Of a DNA stretch of 64,000 nt, positions 8,793 through 16,512 are shown piece by piece (position 1 is the first letter of the stretch; each line of letters starts with the position of its first letter). The stretch covers positions 29,788-93,787 of the forward strand of contig JBMHDH010000072.1 of assembly GCA_049889495.1 (NCBI GenBank), read 5' to 3'. The position numbers and the translations under genes are program-made. The stretch is from UBA685 sp049889495. GTDB taxonomy: Bacteria > Pseudomonadota > Alphaproteobacteria > Puniceispirillales > Puniceispirillaceae. The notes beneath the pieces are model-generated. The model was not told the DNA's origin and did no database searches. It saw nothing but the letters and a program-made list of their open reading frames with translations.

Positions 8793-10163
8793 ATGAGAAT
8801 TGTTATTTGTGGGGCTGGCCTTGTCGGAAGCGCCATTGCAAATCATTTGGCTGCTGAACAAAATGACGTGACTGTCATTGACGCAGATGCCGAAAAAATT
8901 CAGCGTGTTGTAGAACATGCGGATGTGCGCGGCGTTGTGGGCGTTGCGTCGCACCCAGATATCCTTGCTGAAGCAGGCCTAGCTGATGCTCAGCTGCTGA
9001 TCGCTGTGACAGAATCTGATGAAATTAATATGGTTGCCACGCAAGTGGCGCATACGATTTTTCATACGCCAACACGCATTGCCCGTATTCGCTCTTGGGC
9101 TTATTTGAACCCTGAATTTCGGGATCTTTATGGCTCAGATCATATGCCGATTGATCATATCATCTCGCCAGAAGAAGAAGTGTCTTCGGCTGTGGAACGC
9201 CAATTGCGCTTGCCAGGTGCCTTTGATGTCAAAGATATGGCAGATGGCAAGGTCCAGCTGATTGGGGTTATTGCCAAGTCAAATTGTCCGATTTTATCAA
9301 CGCCGCTTCGTCATTTAACAAGCTTATTTCCAGAATTGAAAATGACCATTGTTGCCATTGTCAGAGGCACGTCTGTGATTGTGCCAAGAGATGGCCGTGA
9401 TGAATTGCAAGAAGGCGACCGCGTTTATTTTGTCTGTGATGTCGATCATACACAACGCGCCATGGCCGCTTTTGGTCATACCGAAACAGAAGCTGCCAAG
9501 GCGGTGATCGCAGGCGGGGGTAATATCGGCATCTTATTAGCGCGTAAAATTAACAATAATGAAAACAACGCCAAAGCCACCATCATTGAAATTGATAAAA
9601 CACAAGCCCGCAAAATTGCCGAAGATTTATCTGAAATTACGGTGGTGTGCGGTGATACGCTTGATGCTGATATTCTTGAAGAAGCTGGTGTTGAGACAAC
9701 AGGCACTTTTTTATCGGTGTCAAATGATGATGAAGTGAATATGCTATCTGCCTTGTTGGCCAAGCGAATGGGCGCATCTCATACGGTTGCTTTGGTCAAC
9801 AACCCAGGCTTTGTGCCGCTAATGTCCACATTGGGGATCGATGCTGTGGTAAATCCACCGCAAATCACCGTGTCTTCTATTTTGGAACATGTCAGGCGTG
9901 GGCGTATCCGTGATGTGCATTCTGTATTGGAAGGTCACGGGGAAGTGCTAGAGGCTGAAATTATGCCAAGCTCTGAATTGGTAGGGCAAGATCTGCGTCA
10001 TGCGCGCATTCCAAAGGGGCTAACGATTGGTGCACTTGTCAGGCAAGGTGTTGTTATTGCCGCGCGTGGTGAGACAATTATCGAAGCCAATGATTTGATT
10101 ATCTTATTTGCTAAGCAGGGGCGCGCTGCCAAAGCAGAAGCCTTGCTTTCAAGCGATTTTTAA
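8793..10163 (+). CDS. trkA: Trk potassium uptake regulatory subunit TrkA
   Basis: Peripheral cytoplasmic NAD(H)-binding subunit that gates TrkH/TrkG potassium channels. The 456 residues form two tandem RCK modules. Each starts with a Rossmann glycine motif (GAGLVG at 7-12, GGGNIG about 242-247) and each has a following RCK-C segment. Length and duplication are typical of the family. No trkH is present in the window, so the channel must be encoded elsewhere. Position directly after ntrX is the usual alphaproteobacterial order. A GAGG ahead of the ATG serves as ribosome-binding site; the 86-base gap before it could hold a separate promoter, but I see no strong one. Confidence 0.95.
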   Translation: MRIVICGAGLVGSAIANHLAAEQNDVTVIDADAEKIQRVVEHADVRGVVGVASHPDILAEAGLADAQLLIAVTESDEINMVATQVAHTIFHTPTRIARIRSWAYLNPEFRDLYGSDHMPIDHIISPEEEVSSAVERQLRLPGAFDVKDMADGKVQLIGVIAKSNCPILSTPLRHLTSLFPELKMTIVAIVRGTSVIVPRDGRDELQEGDRVYFVCDVDHTQRAMAAFGHTETEAAKAVIAGGGNIGILLARKINNNENNAKATIIEIDKTQARKIAEDLSEITVVCGDTLDADILEEAGVETTGTFLSVSNDDEVNMLSALLAKRMGASHTVALVNNPGFVPLMSTLGIDAVVNPPQITVSSILEHVRRGRIRDVHSVLEGHGEVLEAEIMPSSELVGQDLRHARIPKGLTIGALVRQGVVIAARGETIIEANDLIILFAKQGRAAKAEALLSSDF

Positions 10164-10184
10164 CCAAAGGGTATTAAACGCAAC

Positions 10185-11036
10185 ATGTCTCGTATTGCCT
10201 ATGTGAATGGCGCTTATGTGCCGCATGATGACGCCGCTGTTTCGATTGATGATAGAGGGTATCAATTCGGAGATGGTGTGTATGAGGTGGTCTTTTTGAT
10301 TAATGGTCATATGGCAGATGAGCAGATGCATCTTGATCGCCTGGAACGGTCTCTTGGGGAAATGGCTATGTCACTTCCGATCAGCCGTGCCGCCCTGCAA
10401 ATGATCATGGCGCGTGTCATTCGCATGAATGGTGTGAAAACAGGCCTTGTCTATGTGCAAATCACCAGAGGTGTGGCACGCCGTGACCATAAATGGACAA
10501 AGCCACTTCGTCCCTCTGTGATCGTTACCGCGAAAAACACAGCTTCGGATGTGCCAAAAGAGGTCAAGGCAGTGAATGTTATCACGGTGCCTGATGAAAG
10601 ATGGGAAAGGCGTGATATTAAAACCATCCAGCTTTTGCCAAATTGCCTTGCCAAACAAAAAGCCTATGAAGCAGGGGCCTATGAGGCAATTTTGATCGAA
10701 AAAGATGGCACAATCACAGAAGGTTCTAGCTCAAATGTGTGGATTGTAACAAATGACAATGAAATTATCACGCGCCCAGCCACTGAAAAAATCCTTAACG
10801 GCATCACAAGACGCGCGGTTGCAAAAGTGGCAGAAACCTTGCAAATGAGTGTAATTGAACGCCCCTTTGATAAGGATGAGTTGCTCGCCGCTAAAGAAGC
10901 CTTTGTGACCTCAGCCTCCTCACATGTCACAGCCATTGGGCATGTAGATGGGCAAAAGATCGCAGGTGGTATCGCGGGACCAGTGGCCAATCGCCTCAGA
11001 AAAGCCTATATTGATACCGTGGTAGGAGATGCGTAA
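10185..11036 (+). CDS. dat: D-amino-acid aminotransferase (class IV PLP enzyme)
   Basis: Fold-type IV PLP transaminase that exchanges amino groups between D-amino acids and 2-oxo acids, for example supplying D-glutamate or D-alanine. Key features are DRGYQFGDGVYE at 23-34, the probable PLP lysine Lys146 in RRDIKTIQLLPN, and the conserved Glu179 in TEGSSSNVWIV. The RRDH segment at 99-102 resembles the Arg-x-His carboxylate trap of D-amino-acid transaminases rather than the branched-chain enzymes, so the D-specific call is favoured. 4-amino-4-deoxychorismate lyase belongs to the same fold and cannot be fully excluded. The gene lies 21 bases after trkA, likely in the same transcript, and precedes hfq as in many Alphaproteobacteria. 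Confidence 0.88.
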   Translation: MSRIAYVNGAYVPHDDAAVSIDDRGYQFGDGVYEVVFLINGHMADEQMHLDRLERSLGEMAMSLPISRAALQMIMARVIRMNGVKTGLVYVQITRGVARRDHKWTKPLRPSVIVTAKNTASDVPKEVKAVNVITVPDERWERRDIKTIQLLPNCLAKQKAYEAGAYEAILIEKDGTITEGSSSNVWIVTNDNEIITRPATEKILNGITRRAVAKVAETLQMSVIERPFDKDELLAAKEAFVTSASSHVTAIGHVDGQKIAGGIAGPVANRLRKAYIDTVVGDA

Positions 11037-11118
11037 CGCAGGCATAATTGCACTGATGATATGGTAAAATCCTGTCAAAATTAGCAAATAATAACAATAA
11101 TCACTAAGGAGATTTGCT

Positions 11119-11352
11119 ATGGATAAAGCGCAAAATCTACAAGATGTATTTTTAAATCAAATGCGCAAACAGCATGAGGCTGTGACGATTTTTTTGATTA
11201 ATGGCGTCAAATTGCAAGGCATAATCACATGGTTTGACAATTATTCCATGTTGTTAAAGCGTGATGGTCATATCCAGCTTGTCTACAAACATGCCATTTC
11301 CACTATCATGCCTGTCAATCAGGTTGATATCAGCGCTTATTCAAGCGATTAA
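11119..11352 (+). CDS. hfq: RNA chaperone Hfq
   Basis: Hexameric Sm-like RNA chaperone that pairs small RNAs with mRNAs and influences mRNA decay. The 77 residues hold the Sm1 motif (about 22-47, including FLINGVKLQGIITWFDNYS) and the Sm2 motif LVYKHAISTI with the YKHA signature. The C-terminal tail is short, as is usual outside Gammaproteobacteria. The start is well supported by a strong ribosome-binding site, AAGGAGA at 11106-11112, six bases before the ATG. hflX, the usual downstream neighbour, is not here; an inositol-phosphatase-family gene follows at 16 bases and mazG comes after it on the other strand. Confidence 0.98.
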   Translation: MDKAQNLQDVFLNQMRKQHEAVTIFLINGVKLQGIITWFDNYSMLLKRDGHIQLVYKHAISTIMPVNQVDISAYSSD

Positions 11353-11368
11353 GGGTATTGAATCTATT

Positions 11369-12241
11369 ATGTCTGATCAAGAGATGGGTCTGATTGACCA
11401 AGTTGCTGCCTTGATGGTTGAGGCAGGTCAAACGATCATAATGCCCTTATTTGATAATTTAGCCCCTGAAGATGTTGCAACAAAATCATCAGATACCGAC
11501 TTTGTGACCATCGCAGACAGAGAGGCTGAATTCTGGCTGATACCCCGCCTTGAAGCTTTATTGGATGATGTGTTTGTGGTGGGGGAAGAATCCATCTCTG
11601 ATACGCCAGCTTTGGCAAAGAAAATTGGCAAAGGGCTTAGCTTTGTTATTGATCCCATTGATGGCACAAGAAATTTTGTGAATGGGTCACGTCATTTTTG
11701 TTCGATGATTTCCTTGATTGATCAAAACCAGCCCTTGGTGGCATGGGTCTATCGTCCGCTTGATCAAGATATCTTGGTCGCTGTGCATGATGAAGGTGTG
11801 CATCATATGAAGCTTGATGACAGCCATAATTTGACCAACTGGCAAGAGATTTCACGCGTTTTTGATCGCACCAGCCTATCTGATATGAACGGCACAGGCG
11901 GCATTAAGGGCCTATCTGGCGGCAAAAGAGAAGAAGTCAAAGCCCAATTGCGCGCTTTGAAAGGGCGCAAATTAATTGGCAGTGCAGGGTGCGAAGCCGC
12001 CCTAATTGCATTAGGTGAGCATGATTTCTTGATGCATTCGAAAACAACGGCTTGGGACCATACGCCTGTGGATTTAATTGCGCGTGAAATTGGGGCGGTA
12101 TCTTATAATTTGCCAACAGGCGAGGGCTATTCGCCAAATTGTGATGATGCGTTATTGATTGCACCAGATCATGCAAGCTGGCGCGCCTTGGCAAATCACA
12201 TTTGGCCAGATCCTGTGACCATGCCAGATGGGGTATCATAA
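11369..12241 (+). CDS. Inositol monophosphatase-family protein
   Basis: Mg-dependent, lithium-sensitive-type phosphatase fold, here 290 residues. The metal-binding elements are all visible: GEES in the first third, DPIDGTRNF next, and the late WDHTPVDLI motif. Family members hydrolyse inositol 1-phosphate, 3'-phosphoadenosine 5'-phosphate, fructose bisphosphate or histidinol phosphate, and the sequence alone does not settle which. The frame is open upstream into hfq, but the ATG at 11369, just after the hfq stop and behind an AAGGG, is the sensible start. The last codons and the stop lie in a tandem 16-base duplication. Probably cotranscribed with hfq. Confidence 0.88.
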   Translation: MSDQEMGLIDQVAALMVEAGQTIIMPLFDNLAPEDVATKSSDTDFVTIADREAEFWLIPRLEALLDDVFVVGEESISDTPALAKKIGKGLSFVIDPIDGTRNFVNGSRHFCSMISLIDQNQPLVAWVYRPLDQDILVAVHDEGVHHMKLDDSHNLTNWQEISRVFDRTSLSDMNGTGGIKGLSGGKREEVKAQLRALKGRKLIGSAGCEAALIALGEHDFLMHSKTTAWDHTPVDLIAREIGAVSYNLPTGEGYSPNCDDALLIAPDHASWRALANHIWPDPVTMPDGVS

Positions 12242-12262
12242 AGATAGGGTATCATAAAGATG
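12231..12262. repeat. Two-copy 16-bp tandem duplication across a stop codon
   Basis: GGGTATCATAAAGATA at 12231-12246 is followed directly by a copy with one change at 12247-12262. The first copy contains the last codons and TAA stop of the inositol-phosphatase-family gene. It looks like a replication-slippage duplication with no obvious function; a partial third copy follows. Confidence 0.85.
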
Positions 12263-12297
12263 GGATATTATCACAAGGGCTGATTACGCAAAAAAGA

Positions 12298-13125
12298 TTA
12301 TGTTGTGCTTTTCGCCTCTTGCCAAAGCGCTTCCATCTCCGCCAGTGAGGCATCTTTGATATCGCGTCCTTCCGCTTTTAAAGCACTTTCAACATAGCGA
12401 AAGCGTGTTTCAAATTTGCGGTTGCACCCCAATAATGCTGTTTCGGGATCAACGCCTGCCTTGCGCGCTATATTTGAGGCCACAAATAAGATATCACCGA
12501 TTTCATCTTTGATCTTGGCGTCATCTTTAACAGGCTTGTTCCATTCAGCCAGCAACTCGCCTGTCTCTTCATGCATTTTTTCGATAACCTCATGCATATC
12601 TGGCCAGTCAAACCCAACACGTGCCGCTCTTTTTTGTAATTTTGCCGCACGCACCATCGCTGGTAATGTGGTCGCCACATCTTCTAGCACAGAAGGCTCT
12701 TTATCTGATTTTTCAGCGCGCTCAATGGCTTTTAACTCTTCCCAAGCGTCTTTTTGAGCCGTGGCATTGCGTGCGCCTTCATCACCAAACACATGAGGAT
12801 GGCGGCGGATCATCTTGTCACAAATGCTTGTGATCACATCTGTTAAGGTGAAATGGCCTGCCTCACGCGCCATTTGGGCGTGAAAGACGACTTGCAACAA
12901 CAAATCCCCCAATTCATCACGCAAAGCTGGCATATCATCATGAGCAATGGCATCTGCGACCTCATAGGCTTCTTCGATTGTATAAGGGGCGATGGTTGTG
13001 AAATCTTGTTCGACATCCCATGGACAGCCTGTCTTTGGGTCACGCAAGGCTTGCATAATATCATGAAGGCGCGTGATTTCTGTTTGTAAATCATTATGAT
13101 TTTGGTTGTCTTTTTGATCTGTCAC
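12298..13125 (-). CDS. mazG: Nucleoside triphosphate pyrophosphohydrolase MazG
   Basis: Hydrolyses (d)NTPs to monophosphates and pyrophosphate, a house-cleaning and stringent-response-modulating enzyme. The 275 residues contain two MazG repeats. The first has CPWD at 34-37, the metal-binding EExxE at 51-55 and ELGD at 71-74 (the EExxE...ExxD pattern). The second has EKMHEETGELLAEW and DEIGDILF. The long form with two domains matches E. coli MazG. It is convergent with the hfq transcript, ending 56 bases from the preceding gene, and divergent from the DUF502 gene. In many Alphaproteobacteria mazG follows hfq-hflX; here it is inverted. Confidence 0.95.
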   Translation of the reverse strand: MTDQKDNQNHNDLQTEITRLHDIMQALRDPKTGCPWDVEQDFTTIAPYTIEEAYEVADAIAHDDMPALRDELGDLLLQVVFHAQMAREAGHFTLTDVITSICDKMIRRHPHVFGDEGARNATAQKDAWEELKAIERAEKSDKEPSVLEDVATTLPAMVRAAKLQKRAARVGFDWPDMHEVIEKMHEETGELLAEWNKPVKDDAKIKDEIGDILFVASNIARKAGVDPETALLGCNRKFETRFRYVESALKAEGRDIKDASLAEMEALWQEAKSTT

Positions 13126-13262
13126 GGCCCGATCCTATCTATCTGGTAAAGAAATATTTATCTTTTTTATGATCACCTGTTGCAAGTCTGGTATCTTGCA
13201 CCATTGTCTTAATAAGGGCATGATACCAAAACCATCCCACCTTCGCATTATGAGGAAAGCTT

Positions 13263-13925
13263 ATGAGTGAGCAACCACAAAAACCAACATTTCTTGCCCG
13301 CGTGCGTGGCTGGTTTCTGACAGGGCTACTTGTCTCAGCGCCGATTTTGCTGACCATCTATATCACATGGTTATTTGTTGATATCATTGATGGCTGGGTG
13401 ACTGATTTAATGCCACCAGCCTTTCGTGATACCATTTACAATTCAATTCCAGGTATCGGTCTTGTCATTGGCGGTGTTGCAATTACGGTTTTTGGGGCCT
13501 TGGCGGCTGGTTTTTTCGGCAGATGGATCATTTCATTGGGCGAGCGTCTGTTAAACAGAATGCCAGTGATTGGCACGATTTACGGCGCCAGCAAACAAAT
13601 TCTTGAAACGGTTATGGCATCGCAATCAGATGCGTTTCGTGATGTTGTTCTATTGGAATATCCCCGTAAAAATGTGTGGGTCATCGGCTTTGTGACTGGC
13701 ACCACCAAAGGCGAGGTGCAATCAGAAATCGAAGAAGAAACAGCCAATGTATTTGTGCCGACCACACCAAACCCGACTTCAGGCTTTTTGCTATTTTGTC
13801 CCAAAAGTGAGCTGAAATATCTTGATATGAGTGTTGATGACGCTGTGAAATTGGTGGTATCTGGCGGAATTGTAACACCGCCACATGGTGCAGAAGCGAA
13901 CAAGATCGAAGATAAAACGGCCTAA
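13263..13925 (+). CDS. DUF502 family inner-membrane protein
   Basis: A 220-residue conserved membrane protein of unknown function. Two hydrophobic segments are seen: about 16-40, within GWFLTGLLVSAPILLTIY, and about 60-85, within IPGIGLVIGGVAITVFGALA. A soluble C-terminal half follows, with the family signature of a glycine-rich turn and PTTPNPTSGF. DUF502 proteins are widespread in Proteobacteria and have no settled role. The start has a good ribosome-binding site (GAGGAAA shortly before the ATG). The TAA stop overlaps the recG stop on the opposite strand (13922-13925), which is the usual recG neighbourhood in this class. Confidence 0.9.
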   Translation: MSEQPQKPTFLARVRGWFLTGLLVSAPILLTIYITWLFVDIIDGWVTDLMPPAFRDTIYNSIPGIGLVIGGVAITVFGALAAGFFGRWIISLGERLLNRMPVIGTIYGASKQILETVMASQSDAFRDVVLLEYPRKNVWVIGFVTGTTKGEVQSEIEEETANVFVPTTPNPTSGFLLFCPKSELKYLDMSVDDAVKLVVSGGIVTPPHGAEANKIEDKTA

Positions 13926-16033
13926 CCAGATGCCAAAAATTTAATGGCATTATCTCTTTCAAACAGGCTGAGCAAAAGACGATAGGCTTGGCCTGCCTCA
14001 GAGGTTAGATCAGGATCAGCAGCGATAATGCGATCAGCCTCGTCTCTCGCGCGGCCAATCATATCGCCATGATGTGCCAAATCAACAAGCGCGAATTCTG
14101 GCATGCCCGATTGTCGTTGTCCCAAAACCTCACCAGGGCCGCGCAAGCGTAAATCTTCTTCGGCAAGACGGAACCCATCATTTGAATCTCGCATGATTTT
14201 TAAACGCGCTGTAGCGGTTTCACTTAACGGGCCTTGATAGGCCAACAGGCACGCTGATTGCACCGCCCCTCGGCCAACACGCCCGCGCAATTGGTGCAAT
14301 TGTGCCAGACCAAAGCGTTCGGCATGTTCAATGATCATAATGCCAGCCTCTGGCACATCAACGCCCACTTCAATCACAGTAGTGGCCACAAGAAGTTGTG
14401 ATGCGCCAGATTGAAATTGTTCCATAACAGCCTGTTTTTCATCAGCTTTCATTCTGCCATGCACCAATGTCGGGTTGGCATCAGGCAACAGATTTTTCAA
14501 AATATCATATCGATTTTCAGCGGCTGTAATATCTGATTTATCGCTATCTTCGACCAAGGGGCAAATCCAATAGGCCCTGAAATCAGGTGATAATCGGGAC
14601 CGTAATTTTTCCACAATCTCAGCGATACGTTCAAGGCTGACAAGGGCGGTATCAATAGGCTTTCGACCAGCTGGTTTTTCATCAATGATGCTTGATTGCA
14701 AATCGCCATAGGCGGTCATTGACAAGGTGCGCGGAATAGGGGTCGCTGTCATGACCACCACATCACAATCATCTCCCTTTGCGCTTAACGCCATGCGTTG
14801 TTTGACGCCAAAACGATGTTGTTCATCAACCACCGCCAAGCCCAAATCCGCAAAAATAACATCATCAGTTAAAAGAGCATGTGTGCCAATCACGATATTG
14901 GTTGTGCCATCTGCCATATCATCCAGCACCGCTTGCTTTGCCTTTGTTTTTGCACCGCCAATCAACAAAGACACAGAGATATCAGCGTGATCTGATAGGC
15001 GTGAAATCAAATCAGAAATGGTTTTGTAATGCTGTTTTGCCAAGATTTCAGTTGGCGCAATCATAACAGCCTGCCTGCCAGCTTCAAACGCATTTAACAT
15101 GGCCATCAAAGCCACCAAGGTCTTGCCAGAGCCCACATCCCCTTGCACAAGGCGTAACATGCGGCTTGTGCTTGCTTGGTCACTTGCGATCTCATCCAAC
15201 ACGCGATCTTGCGCCGCTGTTAATGAAAAGGGCAAGGCGTCTCGCAAAGCACCACGTAAATGCCCGTCTCCTGCCACAGATTTGCCCTTCACCGCTTGGA
15301 TGGTGTCTTTTCGGATCAAGGCCAAAGCCAGCTGGTTCGCGAGTAATTCATCATAGGCAAGGCGGATGCGATGCGGGGCATCAGGTGATAAATCAGCCAG
15401 CTTTTCTGGCGCATGAAGCAAGGCCATCGCGGTTGCAAAATCGGGCCATTTCTGTTGGGCAATCATCGAAGCAGCAACCCATTCTGGCAAATGTGGCACC
15501 TTTGGGAGCGCGGCCGAAATCGCTTTGCGGATGGTTTTGCCTTTCAAGCCAGCAGATAAGGGATAGATAGGCTCTAACAGCGGTAATTGCGCCTTATCAG
15601 CGGGAGATAACACATAATCAGGATGCGAGATCTGCACCCGCCCTTGAAATAATTCAGCTGTCCCAGAAATGATGCGTCTTTCCCCAACAGGCAGGCTTCT
15701 TTTGATGTAATTAGGATCTGCTTTGAAAAAGACCAATTCCACATCGCCTGTTTCATTTTCAGCTGTGATCTTTGTTGGACGCGAAATATGGCGCGGGGCA
15801 ATATCATGTTTGGTGATTAATACCTCAATTGTGACAAGCTGGCCTGCTACAATATCGGGGATGGCAGGGCGTGCGGTGCGGTCAATCAATCCCACAGGGG
15901 CATGACGAAGCAAATCCAGCACCGTTGTGCCAATGCGCTTTTCCATGATCGAAGCCAGGCGCGTGCCAATCCCAGGCAAGCTTGTGACACTTGCAAAAAG
16001 CGGAAATAAAGAAGCAGGTCTGGATAAATGCAT
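13922..16033 (-). CDS. recG: ATP-dependent DNA helicase RecG
   Basis: Branch-migrating superfamily 2 helicase that reverses stalled forks and processes recombination intermediates. An N-terminal wedge/OB domain is followed by helicase motifs: Walker A GDVGSGKT, APTEILAKQH, the DEQH box, TATPIPRTL, and motif VI QLRGRVGRG, plus the C-terminal RLRGPGEVLG element. At about 700 residues it is full length. The frame opens at a TTG at 16048, but an ATG five codons inside (16033) gives a conventional start; neither has a clear ribosome-binding site. It is convergent with DUF502 and divergent from sdhE-mfd, a conserved alphaproteobacterial arrangement. Confidence 0.97.
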   Translation of the reverse strand: MHLSRPASLFPLFASVTSLPGIGTRLASIMEKRIGTTVLDLLRHAPVGLIDRTARPAIPDIVAGQLVTIEVLITKHDIAPRHISRPTKITAENETGDVELVFFKADPNYIKRSLPVGERRIISGTAELFQGRVQISHPDYVLSPADKAQLPLLEPIYPLSAGLKGKTIRKAISAALPKVPHLPEWVAASMIAQQKWPDFATAMALLHAPEKLADLSPDAPHRIRLAYDELLANQLALALIRKDTIQAVKGKSVAGDGHLRGALRDALPFSLTAAQDRVLDEIASDQASTSRMLRLVQGDVGSGKTLVALMAMLNAFEAGRQAVMIAPTEILAKQHYKTISDLISRLSDHADISVSLLIGGAKTKAKQAVLDDMADGTTNIVIGTHALLTDDVIFADLGLAVVDEQHRFGVKQRMALSAKGDDCDVVVMTATPIPRTLSMTAYGDLQSSIIDEKPAGRKPIDTALVSLERIAEIVEKLRSRLSPDFRAYWICPLVEDSDKSDITAAENRYDILKNLLPDANPTLVHGRMKADEKQAVMEQFQSGASQLLVATTVIEVGVDVPEAGIMIIEHAERFGLAQLHQLRGRVGRGAVQSACLLAYQGPLSETATARLKIMRDSNDGFRLAEEDLRLRGPGEVLGQRQSGMPEFALVDLAHHGDMIGRARDEADRIIAADPDLTSEAGQAYRLLLSLFERDNAIKFLASG

Positions 16034-16211
16034 GATGGTTTGGCGCAAAATTTAAAAAAATGACATAAGTCTATAAAAAACCACTTCATTAGTGATGTCA
16101 AAGTGAAGAATTTCTCTGGAAATGCGCTATGTTGCAATGGTAGAGACGTGACATGCTTTCATCAGCTGTGTGATAGCAAGGCGCATAACAAGAAGCAAGA
16201 AAGAGATCATC

Positions 16212-16508
16212 ATGGCAAATGGCACAAATGGCACCTCAGATAAGGCACATGAAAGCACAAATGATATGATGCGTCGCCTGATTTATCGGGCCAGCTATAC
16301 GGGCATGAAAGAGACAGATCTGTTGTTGGGGCAATTTGCCAAACAACATTTGCCCCATTTGGACAGAGCGCAATTACAACGATTTGAAGAATTGCTTGAT
16401 GCAGGTGATCCGTCTATTTTTGCATGGGTCAGAGGTGACGAAGCCATTCCACCCCAATTTGATAATGATGTATTCGCATTAATTAAAGACTTTAAATTAT
16501 CCAAATAA
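16212..16508 (+). CDS. sdhE: Succinate dehydrogenase assembly factor 2 (SdhE family)
   Basis: Small protein that helps attach FAD covalently to the SdhA flavoprotein. The fold region starts at RRLIYRASY and ends near the hydrophobic FAWVRGD. The family's RGxxE motif appears here as TGMKE: the glycine and glutamate are kept but arginine is replaced by threonine. The start was placed at the ATG at 16212, behind AAGAAAGAG, rather than an earlier in-frame ATG at 16170, because homologous sequence begins later and the signal is better. It lies 4 bases ahead of mfd, so the two are cotranscribed. About 98 residues, typical for alphaproteobacterial members. Confidence 0.88.
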   Translation: MANGTNGTSDKAHESTNDMMRRLIYRASYTGMKETDLLLGQFAKQHLPHLDRAQLQRFEELLDAGDPSIFAWVRGDEAIPPQFDNDVFALIKDFKLSK

Positions 16509-16512
16509 AATA

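Noticed and set aside
13681..13962. Minus-strand frame opposite the DUF502 gene
   Set aside because: It is a shadow of the coding strand, with no ribosome-binding site and no recognisable protein.
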